Origin: Onthophagus taurus
Taxonomy: Eukaryota; Arthropoda; Insecta; Coleoptera; Scarabaeidae
Direction of reading: 5' to 3'
NCBI RefSeq assembly: GCF_036711975.1
Contig: NC_091966.1
Location: 33,673,501-33,737,500 of the forward strand
Length of the DNA stretch: 64,000 nucleotides
Under the pieces are notes generated by a model, which searched no databases, was not told where the DNA came from, and saw only the letters and a list, made by a program, of their open reading frames with translations. Made by a program: the position numbers and the translations under genes. The first letter of the stretch is position 1, and each line of letters opens with the position of its first letter. This document shows positions 44,197-57,760 of this stretch, in pieces.

Positions 44197-47100
44197 AAGT
44201 CATTTTTTTAATCTCAAACTTTATAACGTCATTTCCTGGTTACTTCTAAGAGTGTAGATATGGTTTATATCTTCAATGAAAGCTCAAAGTGTACACTTTA
44301 AGACGATGCAACATGACCTATATGTTTATTATATAATTTCGAAGGAACCCGAGCTTAAAACGTGATGTAAAATTCAATTAGTTGCGCTTTCTAAGCGTCA
44401 AATTTTAAAACACCATTTCTGCCATATTTCGAACTAAGAAACGATTTATATATTTAATGAAAGTTTAAAATGATGTAACATAACCCATATGTTAGTAATA
44501 CAATTTCAGAGATATTCAAATTACAAAAAACAATTTTGAACAAAATAAATTGATATCATTTTTTTAATCTCAAACTTTATAACGTCAGTTCCGGGTTACT
44601 TCTAAGAGTGTAGATATGGCTTATATCTTAAATAAAAGCTAAAAACGTGCACTTTAAAAAGATGCTATGTTTATTATACAATTTCGGAAGAACCCGAGTT
44701 TAAAACTTTATAAATTCAGTTAATTGCGCTTTATAAACGTCAAACTTTAAAATACCATTTCTTTCATACTTCTAAGAAATAAGAAACGATTTACATCTTT
44801 AAAGAAACTTTAAAGTATCCTCTTTAAAGTAATGTAACATAACCTGTATGTTAGTAATACAATTGCAGAGATTTTCAAATTATAAGAGATGTTGACAAAT
44901 AAAATAAGTTGATATCATTTTTTAATCTCAAACTTTATAAAGTCGTTTCCGGGTTGTTTCTAACAGTGAAGAAATGGTTTATATCTTAAATAAAAGCTAA
45001 AAACGTGTACTTTAAGAAGATGTAACATATGCTATATGTTTATTATATAATCTCGGAGGAACCCAAGTTTAAAACTATATGTAAAATTCAGTTAATGGTG
45101 CTTTTTAAACGTCAAACTTTAAAACACCATTTCGACCATATATCTAGGAACTAAGAAAGGATTTGTATCTTTAATGAAAGCTTAAAATGTCCTCCTTAAG
45201 ATGATGTAACATAACCCATATGTTAGTAATACAATTTCAGAGATATTCAAATTACAAAAAAAAATGTTGAACAAAATTAATTGATATCATTTTTTTAATC
45301 TCAAACTTTATAACGTCACTTCCGGGTTACTTCTAAGAGTGTAAATATGATTTATATCTTAAATAAAAGCTAAAAACGTGTACTTTAAGAAGATGTAACA
45401 TATGCTATATGTTTATTATATAATCTCGGAGGAACCCCAGTTTAAAACTTTGTAAAATTCAGTTAATTGCGCTTTTTAAACGTCAAACTTTAAAATACCA
45501 TTTCTGCCATGTCTCTAGGAACTAAGAAACGTTTTATATCTTTAATGAAAGTTTAAAATATCCTATTTAAAATGATGTAACATAATCTGTATGTTAGTAA
45601 TACAATTTCAAAGATTTTCAAATTATAAGAGATGTTGACAAACAAAATAAGTTGATGTCATTTTTTAATCTCAAACTTTACAAAGTCACTTCCGGTTTGT
45701 TTCTAACAGTGTAAAAATGGTTTATATCTTAAATAAAAGCTAAAAACGTGCACTTTAAGAAGATGTAACACAAGCTATACGTTTATTATATGATTTCGGA
45801 AGAACCCCAGTTTAAAACTTTGTAAAATTCAGTTAATTGCGCTTTTTAAACGTCAAAGTTTAAAATACCATTTTTTCCATGTCTCTAGGAACTAAGAAAC
45901 GTTTTATATCTTTAATGAAAGTTTAAAATATCCTATTTAAAATGATGTAACATAACCCATATGTTAGTAATACAATTTCGAAGATTTTTAAATTATAAGA
46001 GATGTTGACAAATAAAATAAGTTGATGTCATTTTTTAATCTCAAACTTTATAAAGTCACTTCCGGTTTGTTTCTAACAGTGTAAAAATGATTTATATCTT
46101 AAATAAAAGCTAAAAACGTGCACTTTAAAAAGATGTAACATAAGCTATATGTTTATTATATAATTTCGGAAGAACCCCAGTTTAAAACTTTGTAAAATTC
46201 AGTTAATTGCGCTTTTTAAACGTCAAAGTTTAAAATACCATTTCTGCCATGTCTCTAGGAACTAAGAAACGTTCTATACCTTTTATGAAAGTTTAAAATA
46301 TCCTCTTTAAAATGATGTAACATAACCTGTATGTTAGTAATACAATTTCAGAGATTTTCACATTATAAGAGATGTTGACAAACAAAATAAGTTGATGTCA
46401 TTTTTTAATCTCAAACTTTATAAAGTCACTTCCGGTTTGTTTCTAACAGTGTAGAAATGGTTTATATCTTAAATAAAAGCTCAAAGCGTGCACTTTAAGA
46501 AGATGCAACATAAACTATATGTTTATTATATAATTACGGAAAAACCCAAGTTTAAAACTATGTAAAATTCAGTTAATTGCGTTTTTTAAACGTCAAACTT
46601 AAAAATACCATTTCTGCCATGTCTGTAGGAACTAAGAAACGTTTTATATCTTTAATGAAACTTTAAAGTATCCTCTTTAAAATGATGTAACATAACATGT
46701 ATGTTAGTAATACAATTTCAGAGATTTTCAAATTATAAGAGATGTTGACAAATAAAATAAGTTGATGTCATTTTTTAATCTCAAACTTTATAAAGTCACT
46801 TCCGGTTTGCTTCTAACAGTGTAGAAATGATATATATCTTAAATAAAAGCTCAAAGCGTGCACTTTAAGAAGATGCAACATAAACTATATGTTTATTATA
46901 TAATTACGGAAAAACCCAAGTTTAAAACTATGTAAAATTCAGTTAATTGCGTTTTTTAAACGTCAAACTTAAAAATACCATTTCTGCCATGTCTCTAGGA
47001 ACTAAGAAACGTTTTATATCTTTAATGAAACTTTAAAGTATCCTCTTTAAAATGATGTAACATAACATGTATGTTAGTAATACAATTTCAGAGATTTTCA

Positions 47101-47500
47101 AATTATAAGAGATGTTGACAAATAAAATAAGTTGATGTCATTTTTTAATCTCAAACTTTATAAAGTCACTTCCGGTTTGTTTCTAACAGTGTAGAAATGA
47201 TATATATCTTAAATAAAAGGTCAAAGCGTGCACTTTAAGAAGATGCAACATAAACTATATGTTTATTATATAATTTCGAAGGAATCCAAGTTTAAAACTT
47301 AAACTTCAGTTAATTGCGCATTTTAAACGTCGAACTTTAAAATACCATTTCTTTCATACCTCTAAGAACTAAGAAATGATTTACATCTTTAACGAAAGCT
47401 TATTAGGGTTATATCTAAGAGAAACCGTCTATATCTCAAATGAGAGATCAAGATGTTTTCTTTAAGTAGATACAACATACCCTATACGTTTATAATACAA
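44197..47500. repeat. Satellite array with two-part higher-order units (about 365 bp)
   Basis: The phrase tttaatctcaaactttataa recurs near 44205, 44558, 44923, 45297, 45665, 46035, 46395, 46775 and 47135, giving nine units of about 350-380 bases. Each unit consists of two related halves of about 180 bases: one ends with tatgtttattatataattt, the other with tatgttagtaatacaatttc, and both start with a tcaaactt(t/ta)a word. The central units (45.6-47.3 kb) are most alike, and the edge units more diverged, as expected from unequal exchange. No coding content is recognised. Confidence 0.85.
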
Positions 47501-47594
47501 TTTCGAAGGTGCATAATCTGTCTGAATCAAATAAGACGTGAGTGAGGTTATTGCTAAAAGATCGTTCTTCTTTGAACTTGCAAAACTAGCGTGT

Positions 47595-47894
47595 TTATAA
47601 ACTCGACCACAGTTGAAAGCAGTGCATTCGGGCATTATATTGCTGAGAAATGGTTTAGTGGTGAAACTTCAGATTCGGAACAGCGAAGAATCTAGTAAAG
47701 ATGAAGTTAAAAACACAACTACGCATTCCACAAATGAATTGGTTGCTTCAAACGAAATGCTATGGCAAATTACACCACCACGTCAACCTAAAACTCATAA
47801 GACGTCTAAAATATTTTGTTCCCCTCGAGATGCTTTCGAATATCTCAAGACGTTAAAAGCTAGACGTGTTAGTAGTCTACAGAAAAATATATGA
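47595..47894 (+). CDS. Unrecognised open reading frame
   Basis: An open stretch of about 90 codons ends at the TGA at 47892-47894. It includes a hydrophilic, Ser/Thr-rich middle (SEESSKDEVKNTTTHSTNEL) and a basic end (SPRDAFEYLKTLKARRVSSL). There is no in-frame ATG at the left margin; the frame may begin at the ATG of NEMLW (47756) or be an exon or transposon relic. I recognise no family. Satellite DNA lies to the left and a LINE tail to the right, so a non-host origin is likely. Confidence 0.25.
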
Positions 47895-47907
47895 CGGCAT
47901 AAATAGA

Positions 47908-48540
47908 GTTATTATTATTATTATTGCTGCCGGGCTGAGGAGAGCGGCCCCTCTAGTTACCGCGACCTATAAGATCTATTGTAACTTTAGCCCTCCAAAG
48001 GTTTAGGGCAAATGTAGGTCCTTAATGAACCTTAGTATTGTCCTGAGGTCTTGAACCTTTATGTCGGTAGTTAACAGGGGAGTTTTACCGAAGACGTTGT
48101 GCCTTAGACGGCCTCTGGCGACGCAATTGCACAGTATATGTTCAGCAGTTTCTGACTCGTCGTTGCATAGTCGACAAGTTTGATCCTCAGCTTGTCCAAT
48201 GTGGAAGAGGTGGTATTTTAGGGGCACATGGCCGGTCAGGTAGCCTGAGAGCGTTCTTAAATCCCCTTTGCTGAGGCATAAAACCTCTTTGGTTTTGTTT
48301 TGCGACGGAGTTATCATACTCTTCGCTTGTCTGTGACCTGGAAATTCTTTCCAGAGTAAGGCTATCTTTGAAGCCTCCCAGTTGTTGATTGTTTGTTTTA
48401 GGTGGCTTTTTTGTAGTCCACATCCAGGTTGGGGTCCAACGAAGGGCGTGTTTGTATAAATAGACTTGGTTGAGCTTTATGCATTTTTGGGTTTGGTGCT
48501 GCATGTCGGTGTTGAAAGAAATTGGGATGTGCCAATAAGG
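47908..48540 (-). pseudogene. I-like LINE, 3' end with (TAA)n tail
   Basis: The minus strand reads CLSKGDLRTLSGYLTGHVPL and then CRLCNDESETAEHILCNCVA, the GHxxL and CxxC...HxxxxC end of I-clade LINE proteins. It then passes a short 3' UTR and ends in (AAT)n at 47908-47926, the tail type of I elements. Upstream pieces (HALRWTPTWMWTTKK) are out of frame. A further relative of the C-terminal part lies at 30766-31442. Confidence 0.65.
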
Positions 48541-48985
48541 GAACTATTCTCGGGAAAAGCCTATTATTTGTACAAGGTTGGAATGGCAGTTAAAAAATTT
48601 GAATGTATCAATATTTCTGCGTTTTGACGACAAAAGAACCTAAGATGAAAGACTCAAAGAAGATAAACTTGCAATGATTTCTAATATTTGGAATTTATTT
48701 TTACAGCAAATCTGGCAATCGATAATTTTTTTACTATCATGCCACTTTGCCAATATTTATTGAAGAAACAAATTACAGTTATTACTCTTTGCAACGTACC
48801 ACTTGAAATGAAGGAAGGAGAAAGTAGTTTGTTCTAAATTTGCATTTTATGATTTTTTGTTGTTTTCATCTGTAGTTCCGTTAAGTTTCAATGTATCCAG
48901 GTTTTACATCAGTTATTTGAAGCTGAAATTTGATTAAAACTGGATCAACTATAGACAAAGAAACACAAAAATTAATTTCTAACGA
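48541..48985. other. Unassigned DNA left of the hAT remnant
   Basis: No motif is recognised. It may be the degraded N-terminal part of the following hAT element. Confidence 0.3.
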
Positions 48986-49835
48986 AAGTTTACGATTACA
49001 TTACATTTAGCTGAAAATAATTTGGCTTTTAGAGGATTTTCTGATAAATTATTTACCTCAAATAATGGGAAATATCTAGGGCTCGTACAATTACTGGCAA
49101 GGTTTGACCCTGCCATGAAGGAGCATGTAAAATTAGCAGTGAAAGGTGAGATGGCTGACCATTATTATGAAAAAATATACAAAATGAGTTGATAGAATTA
49201 ATGGCATCGCAAGTTAAATCCAGAATATTATGCCATGTAAAGAATTCAAAGCATTTTGTAGTAACAGCTGACGGTACTCCTGATATAAGCCATAAAGAGC
49301 AAGTTTCCCTAACATTAATAATAATTGCATTTCAGTGCAGGTCCCACAGAAGCTATTTTACAAATATTGAGTGCTCACAATCTCAATATTAGCGATTGCA
49401 GGAAACAGGGTTATGACAATGGCTGCAACATGAAAGAAAGACTTTAACTTTATAATTTCCCTTGTAACATGGCACAGTGTTCTTTTTCAAATGAATGTTG
49501 TGAGCAAAGCAAGTCAAAAAGCCAATATCGACTTCGTTCATAGTACAGAAATGCATAAAAACTGTAGTTCATATTTGGAAAATTACTGACAAATAGAACA
49601 TTCAACTCTAAATCGGATATTACTGGAGACTTACTGTGACGAAATCTGGAGTCTGCAACATTACCTGAAAGACCCCTACCGAAGTTTTGAATTTGATCAA
49701 AAAGCACTCACTATGAGAGTTGTTTCCTAACACCTGGATAACTCTGACTATTCTGCTAACAATACCAGTCACAGTTGCAATTGGAGAATGCAGTTTTTCC
49801 AAATTAAAATTAATAAAGACCTACTTGTGATCAAC
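48986..49835 (+). pseudogene. hAT (ZMYM1-like) transposase remnant
   Basis: In order on the plus strand: a NLAFRGF-like start, then ELMASQVKSRILCHVKNSKH and FVVTADGTPDISHKEQVSLT (49195-49310), the DUF4371 region with the first catalytic Asp. Then QGYDNGCNM (49407-49433), the second conserved Asp region. Finally TVAIGECSFSKLKLIKTYL (about 49770-49828), the C-terminal dimerisation motif. Frames shift between pieces and most of the insertion domain is lost. It is a cut-and-paste transposase of the group from which vertebrate ZMYM1-like genes derive. Confidence 0.75.
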
Positions 49836-52474
49836 AATATCGCAAACACGACGAAACTAGTCTCGCTGTGTTATCTATCTATCTAGAAAACCATCGCTTT
49901 GTCATAAAGGGGCCGCGATAATGTTTTTTAGGTCGTGCATCTTAGGATTAAAAGAATAGATGTTATAAAAACCATTGAAACACATTCAAAATATTTATTA
50001 TTTAAAAATTACAATAATCGATATATTCATATAAAATAACACCAAATAATAATCTTGTTACTATTTAATTACAAAGATAATTATTATCAAAACAAAAAAA
50101 AATTAATAAAAATTAATTTAGCGTAGCGAATCCCCTTTTTATTTATTTTCGGAGTTTCGCGGCAAAAATGGAAGAAGAATTTCATTTTTTACATATTTAG
50201 ACATACGAATATATGTTGTATATACAGATAACATTTATTAAATTTACTATAACAAGTGTTAAAAGGTATATATATAGATCTCTGTTTTTTTTTGTAATTA
50301 TTTTTTGTTGCTCTTATTGCAAAAAACCGGAATGTCTTACGTTTTTTTTTTAATTATAATATTTAGAAAAGTTTTTATCAAGTTACAAAATATGTTTTTT
50401 TTTTGTTTTTCGATTACAAACGCAAAGCCGTTCGATATAACTCTGTTTGTTATAAACTTCCTCTTTTAATTTTTTTTCATTTACGTAATAATAACAGTTA
50501 TTTCTGTACTCAATTTCCACTTTAAATTTTAATAATGGCAATTTTTTTTCTGTTTTTAATTAAACCACGATTTTAATTTTAATTAATCATCGTTTTACCA
50601 TCTTTTTGTCCAGTAAAGAATTCAAAATTTAAACTTAAAAGTCTTTTTTAATGAAATTATGGCAAGATGATTTATTTTTTAAAAGTTAGAATTCATTAGC
50701 AACTAAATTTATGGCACTTAATTATAAATCTATATATTTGTTTAAATTTAACAATTACTTAAAGGAAAAATCATTATTAGTTACAATTTATTAATTACAT
50801 ACAGAATAAGTTTTTATTTTGGTATGCGAGTTGTAATTTATTTATTAAAAGTTGTAAAAATGTAGTTATTTCAAACATCAACTGTTAAAATTTATATTTG
50901 ACAGTTATTTTATTTATTAAAAAAACTTAAAATCAAAGATTTGTGCTAAAAATGATTTTATAAATAGTGCCAAAGCAACATAAATTAAAGGTGAATCGAG
51001 AGCGAAGCTTTTTTAAAGATTTTTTTTTATGTAGCGCTGCCTCAAAACAGTCTTTTTATAACAAAATCAACAAAAAATTTAAATAACGACTTTTTATAAG
51101 TAGTTATAATACTGAATTTTTTTAATAATTAATCGAATGTGTAGGTGAATTTTTTCATCTAAAAGTTTTTAAAGTAAACTTTAATAATTGACATTAAATG
51201 TTGACAATAAATATTTTAAATATCTGGAGGTGTTTTTATTGATAAAAATAAAGTAAAGATCAAACCATATTAATGTAAAGATTATTTTGTGTTATCACTT
51301 TATAAAATACATTGTAACATAATATGAAAAACATATTTGTGGCAGCAACTAAACATTTTTTGTATTTTTTGATAACATATTTGAAAGAGTGGCGCTGTTT
51401 ATTATAAGGTGCATACATTATTCTGAAAGAATCAGTTTGGAGGTGTTCATATATGAGTGGTTATTATTTCAAGTTCCAACAAAGGCATCAAATAACAATA
51501 TGTGATGATATCAATTTGACATTGAGTATAAAATTAAATTAAAATCAATAATAATCAGCTTGTAATTACCAAAAGTAACTAAAAATAGCCTTTAACTATA
51601 ACTAAATTGAATTATCTAGAACCCAAACAGGATAGAAACACTTTAAAATTGAAAAAAAAACTAATACTTGTGACAAATGAGATAATAATCGAATTAAAAA
51701 CAACAAATTATACTAAAATTGATAATAATTAGGATAAAATCTAACCAAGTAAACATATTGTAACATTAATTTAGCACATAGCTATTAAAATAAAACTAGT
51801 TCATAAAGCAGAATTAGCAAAGTAACAGAATAGAATATTTCAATTTATGATAGGAATGGAGTTAATCATGGTGCAACCTCAAACTTTTTAATATTTAAGG
51901 TTCATGGTGATAAATCAAATAATAATCGACTTGAAATGAGAAATTAACATACAAATTTGTTTTAACCAAGATAACATAATCATCAGCAATATGATTTCTA
52001 AATTACAGCCCTCCAGATATTCAAACATTACCTTGAAAAATATTTTAATTATAAAATACAATAAATTATGAAATTTTACGAATAAACATATAAAAATATA
52101 CAACTTTTGTCAATATAACGTCAACTATTAACACATTTACTTTACTTCTTTTAAATATTAACTTAAATGCCATGTTACAGTCTGCACAATATTAAAATAA
52201 TACCCACATATAAACAAAAAAATCACTGGTCAAAAAAATCTAGTTATTCTATTAATAATTATTTATGATATTTAATTAATTTTTTCTACATCTTTTCATA
52301 TAAACAATCTTGGAAAAAATATAACCAAAAAAATAAAAATAATAATAATAAAAAGATAGAAAAAGTCATAAAAAATTCCACCGTCTTACCCACGGAGGGA
52401 TTACAATAACACGCCCTCAAATATCTTCTTTAAAAAATATTTTAGAAGTGCCACTGTGACCCCCCCTGAATGTC
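49836..52474. other. Very AT-rich region, probably Mkp3 3' flank
   Basis: It contains long A and T runs and no recognised gene. The right part should hold the 3' UTR of the minus-strand Mkp3 gene, which can be long and regulated, but no poly(A) site is certain. Confidence 0.4.
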
Positions 52475-54057
52475 TCATTCACCCGGTGTATTTGACGACG
52501 ACCATCGATCGAATTCAATCCCCGAATCGGGGCTAACTCCTAAATGGGCCATCGGACTTAAGAAATCTCCGGAAACCCCCGTCGTCGAACGACACTTACA
52601 ATCGTCTGTGTGACCACACTGTGGACAAGATCTCCTCGGATCGCCGCCACCAACACCTCCGACGCCACCCCCGCCGATTTGCGGACGATAATATCGACCC
52701 CGATGATGATGATCGTGTTGTCGTAATTGTTCAATTAACGCTACCGGACTTTCGGAAGACTCGTGCAATTTTAATTGTTGCTCGTAATTGTGCAACTGTC
52801 GTAAAAAGTGGAAGTTTGGGGCGATGTTTGATTTTCGGGAACGAACTAAATTGAAAGCGTCGTTTAAATTTAACTGGCACTTGTACATTAAGTAAGCAAC
52901 TGTTATTGTTACTGATCGTGAAATTCCTGCTAAACAGTGAACTAATACTCCTTTCTTTTTTGAACGAGCTTCGTCTGAAAAACAAACAAAAATAAATTAT
53001 AACTAAATTTTATTTTACAATAAACTACGTTATATTTTCATTTAAATAAATTCGGTTTAATAAAAGTTTGCCGCATAACAATTTTATCATTAATAGAAAC
53101 ATCGTTTGGTGAGAGTAACGGTTTTCCTTTTTGGTGAATGGGGGTTGGGTTTGACGAGAATTGAGAAGGGTAGGCGGGGGCGTTTTAGGAACGCGGCATG
53201 ACCCAGATCTCCCTCATTCATGGCTGCTGAATGAAATCGCTCGCTGGGCCGAGGTTATCTGCGTAGGCGGCTGCACTAGAAGGTGGAGGAAAAAGGGGGG
53301 TGTTGGCGGACTCCTATTGATTTTAGCGTGGGCGGTCGAGACCGAAAGGGATATGCGGGGGATAAATTTTGAATCGCCCACGCTCTCTCTCTCATCTCTT
53401 CGATTTCCAGAATTAGATAAGTTTCTAAATTTATAAAAATAATATTCAATTTATCTTACCAATAAATTCTATCGCTTTGGGAAAATGACTCTCGAGATTC
53501 TGCGACCAATGGTCTTCTATTGGGATTTGTAGGTAACTAATATTACCATCGTCTTCAAAAACATTTCGTAAATTCGGTGTTACATTTAAAACGTACTAAA
53601 AAAATATTTAAAATAATTTTATTTAATAAAAATTGTGAAAAAAAAAACCTACCTGTATACTGTGCCTTGCTAATGCTTGACTATCTTCACTATTAGCGGC
53701 GTTACCTAAGAAAAGGTATGGTAAAATTTCAACCGGGAAATCCCGATCATCTTCCAAACCTATAATGTTGCAATAAACTAAATAAATTAACCCAAAAATT
53801 ATTTTCTAATTTACCTAAAGAACTATCGCATCTATCGTCTGTATCTGAACTTTCAGTTGAACTATTTGCCATTGAAGAAAGACTATCACAACTCCTATGA
53901 GGTCTATGTTGGGGTTGCGATGAAATCCTTAACGATTGTAGTCCCAAAAGCGGTATATCTGGGGCTTCTTCCGTTGGTAAACCGCTCGGATTTTGAAGCA
54001 TTTCGCTGCAACTATCGCACCATTCCGGAAAAGCCGCTTTAAAACGCGAAAATCCAT
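52475..54057 (-). CDS. Mkp3: MAP kinase phosphatase 3 (DUSP6-like), C-terminal four exons
   Basis: Exons in gene order: 53815-54057, 53653-53759, 53460-53595 and 52475-52974. All are GT-AG with consistent phases and give 327 residues plus a partial first codon. The first visible exon holds the end of the rhodanese-like ERK-docking domain ([14 protein letters not shown]) and a Ser-rich linker. Then follows the phosphatase domain: [22 protein letters not shown], the general acid Asp in [10 protein letters not shown], and the active-site loop [12 protein letters not shown] (HCxxxxxR). The tail ends [16 protein letters not shown], typical of the insect protein. It removes phosphates from Thr and Tyr of ERK in the cytoplasm and limits Ras/ERK signalling. 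The N-terminal exons (about 80-110 residues) were not found, so the gene must extend right across a long intron. Confidence 0.93.
53150..53400. promoter_or_regulatory. GC-rich block within the last Mkp3 intron
   Basis: In a 485-base intron of otherwise AT-rich DNA, about 250 bases are GC-rich, with ggtaggcgggggcg, gcgtgggcggtcg and gcccacgctctctctc boxes (KLF/EGR-like and GAGA-like). No splice signals support an exon. An intronic enhancer or internal promoter is a fair guess. Confidence 0.35.
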
Positions 54058-57045
54058 CTGAAAATAAAAAAAAAATATTGCATTTTCTTCAACGCAAATA
54101 AAACTCTCTTCATATATGCGGTTAATATTAGGTTATAATATTAGGTTGTTTTTATAATTCAAAATCAGGTGGTAACGTGAGAGTTTTGAATTAACTCAAT
54201 TTCGTGGATGTGAAAGATTTCAGTGTAGGATATTAATAATAGAAGGGATGCATCAAAATTGATTAGTGCGAAGCTTTGCAAACTTGAGCTTTAAGAGAAC
54301 TAGAGTTTTAAAAAGTTAAGTTTATGTAAACTCTAAAAACTTAGTCATAAGTCTAAAAATAAAAAACTTTCTCTTTATATACTTTATATATGCAAGATGA
54401 TAAATAAAAAATGTGTCATCGAATCTTTATTTCAAGTAATTAATTTTCAGGAATTTAGAAGTAGTATCTCAAGACGCTTCCAACATTCTTACTTAAATTA
54501 ATGTTGAATGAGTTTATTGGCATTGAATGTGTTTGATAGCAAATAAACCAATAGAAGTATGATGCAAAATATTACCAAAATTGAAAAGCGACAACACTAG
54601 GGATGTACATATACTATTTAATTTTTAAATGCTGGTTGAAGTCTCTTTACAGCACATATAAAGTGTTTTAAAATCCAACACCATATCGAGGTTCTTAAAC
54701 TCATTAATGAAGTATGAGTAGCTAAAGGCACCAACGAACTCTTAAAAACAACTCTGCTCCAAACTAGTTCTTGTGCAGAAATAAGTTGGTGATCATCATA
54801 TATATGCTTGAAGACATCAGATAGACTACGGGTATAGACTAGGTATGGCAGAATATTTAACAAAGGTGTACACACTGTAAAAACATCCAAATTATAACCT
54901 CTATATAGTAGTCTACAACCGGAAAAAACCATAGCCAGACTGCCTAGGAAACTGTTGAGTTGTAAACCTGATCCATTAATCACTCCTACTTTTGATACAA
55001 AAATACAATTAATTCTAATCAAATCATGAAAATGATATGGGCTATAAATCCTGCTGAAACACTGCCCAAGATAAAAATAATTAAAAAAAAAAAAAGAATT
55101 TAATGCGAATCTTACAAATCCCCAGTCTCTGCATCTCCTCGTGCAACATAAATGTGCAATTACGCCTTAGCTTTAGTTATCTTTTTCCAGATATAGTCCT
55201 AATTCCTGCATAAACATATTTATACTGTATGACATTACTGATTTGACCAACAATGAGCCCCATATGATATGTAAATGATAAACCTAAACTGTCCTATTTA
55301 TAAATTCAATAAAAATTTATGCCAGAGATTGAGGTTGAGGAGAAACCAACCTTTTGAAAAAAGCATAGAGATGTGACTGAGATATTCTGCTAAAATATAA
55401 ATAATGAGAAATCTAAATAATGTTCGAATCTAAGAATGCAAGCCCCAAATATGCCATTTGCTTACATGTTTTAAACACGGGTCGTATGATGTAATATCAC
55501 TACATTTCAGATTCGCCAGAATTGGGATTGTGTTCAGAATATAATATAATACCCACAATCTCTATTTATCTACTTTTAGAATATGAGGAATCGCTTTATT
55601 TCTACAATAATCCAAAATCTAATAAAGTTCAATGGTGTAATCTTACATCCCACCTAATTTACGTTGAGATCTGCGCAAGTAAATCATGACAGCTTTCTTC
55701 AGCACTTTTAACAACGTAAGATTACTAACATTATTACATACACTTCCTTTCAGAATGAAAGTGACAACTTCCCGTTACACGAGTCAGCTTTTGTTAGACG
55801 AATAATGATAATATAATCAATATAGAGTTATAGTATCTCAAATTTAAGAGCATTATGGGCACTACACGATTTTTATTATTATTTGTGATCGACTCTATTA
55901 AATGTAATTTAATTTTAGTCAAGTTATCTTAATGGTCATAAAACTCGAGGTAAATTTCTTATTATGCAATAAAGCACCATAATACCAAACAATATCATCT
56001 CGGGATGCAAAGACGATTAAAAAATTCTAAAAATACACACTTTGAAATGACAAGTTCATAAACTAGGTGGATTTTAAATGGAACAGTAATTTAATCCATC
56101 CCAAAAAACTTTAATACGAATGAAATTTAATCCCTCTTAAAAAAGGCGAAGTAATACCCGATAAAATTTAGCTCTTTATTGAAATCCTTGTAATGATTCA
56201 TTAAAGTTTCAGTTAAATATGACTAAATTTTTATAGATGAAAGGATGTAAAACAAAGAACGATTTTAAAGGTTATGATGAGTGTGTTCGATTCATTGGGA
56301 GTTCATGCTTTTCCGGAAATAAATCGTAAAACAAGAAATGTGGAATGTAGTCAAGGAGCTTATCTTTTTTCAGAAATGGATTAATCTTTATGTAAGCCTC
56401 TAAAAATTTAGATATAACAAGAGTATATAATAAGGATATGAATCAAAATTGAGAATATGTCGAAAGTAATTATAATTGGTGGCATTTAATATAAAAGACT
56501 TTCTCTTTACATCACACTTAAAAGGTAATGTTGGTTGAGTACTAATATTAGTTGGAGAGGTAATGTTTTAATGACTTTACTGTAGAGTAAGTAAAGTAAG
56601 TAGTTATTACAGAGTAATTACAATACCATGACGTGCAAACCCCACTAAACCAACTATATTCGTCATCAGAGCATTGATATCGTGGGCGAATAAGTATACC
56701 ATAATAATAAGTACATCATTCATAAATCAAGAACATGAGAGGGACTTTCATGATGATTTTCTCTTCCATTGAGAGTATATCATTCAATTTTGAACATCGT
56801 ATTTGCGCAGCTTTTCCAGAATATAATTTAACATGTCTATTAAAATAATAATATAATTTTTAAGTTTCAGCTTTGTTCATATCCAACAAAGCTGCAACAG
56901 TGGATTATCTCTGCAGATTACCATCAATTTATGTAGACATCTATACAGTAACTACAATAATATTTGAATATTTTGGACAAAGTTTTTTGTTTATCAAAAA
57001 CATTGTTGCTAATATTAAAGTTTTTTAGGTTTAAGTCGACGTCTT
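54058..57045. other. Long upstream intron of Mkp3; no exon recognised
   Basis: A 134-codon minus frame (54618-55022) has hydrophobic stretches but no family motif and no splice context. The rest is AT-rich. The missing rhodanese-domain exon was searched for by eye in this interval without success. Confidence 0.4.
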
Positions 57046-57049
57046 CTAA

Positions 57050-57760
57050 TTCATAAGTGCTGAACAATATTTTATATTACGAGTCAAAGGCTTTCTCAGA
57101 GTCGATGAAAATCAAGTATAGAGTACTCTGCCATTCTGCACTTTGCTCAATAATAACGCGAACTGTATTGATAAGATCAACGCAACTTCAGTGTTTACGC
57201 AAACCTGATTGCTCCTTAATTAAACGCTTTTTCACGGAGACCTTAACTCGATTTAGGATTATGCTCGGGAATACTTTTCTTGGCATAGACGAAAGAGTGA
57301 TGCCTCGCCAGTTGTTACAAATGGTGTAGTTTCCAGCCTCTAGCAAACTTCAAGACAACCTTTCTTCTGTCCATATCTTCTTAAGTAACGGGTGTAATAA
57401 TCCAACAGTACTCTATGTTTCAGTACTTCAGGTGCAATGTTATCTATACCTGGTGCTTTTCCAGTACTGATCTGCTTGAGGGTTGTTTTTTTTTTCATTA
57501 CGACTTGATGCCTTTATGCTAAATCCAGCATCACTGCCTCTTTTTCTTATTGTCTATTCGGAGTAATGTTCTTTCCCCCTCTTGAGCTGGATTAATTAGC
57601 TTATTTAATCCCTTCCTAGACAGAATTTTTATCATGCTATATAATTCCTTTGCATCAGCTCTTATTGCAGCAAGTTCTGTTCGTCTATCCACTTCTTCTT
57701 ATCACTTCTCTCACTTTTCTTTACTAGATGGTCGGTGGCCATATACTCTGCCTAATTTGG
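57050..57760 (-). pseudogene. RTE-like reverse transcriptase remnant
   Basis: In minus-strand order: RADAKELYSMIKILSRKGLN (about 57650), then ISTGKAPGIDNIAPEVLKHR (about 57440), NNWRGITLSSMPRKVF (about 57310), KKRLIKEQSGLRKH, and VIIEQSAEWQSTLYLIFIDS followed by EKAFDS (about 57080). These are consecutive motifs at the start of a reverse transcriptase of the RTE/CFDP2-like type. The frame shifts and a stop (after RKH) break it. It is cut after EKAFDS, before the catalytic YxDD. Confidence 0.75.

Noticed and set aside
54618-55022. A 134-codon hydrophobic frame on the minus strand
   Set aside because: No recognisable domain, no splice sites or neighbours support it, and it lies in a probable intron.
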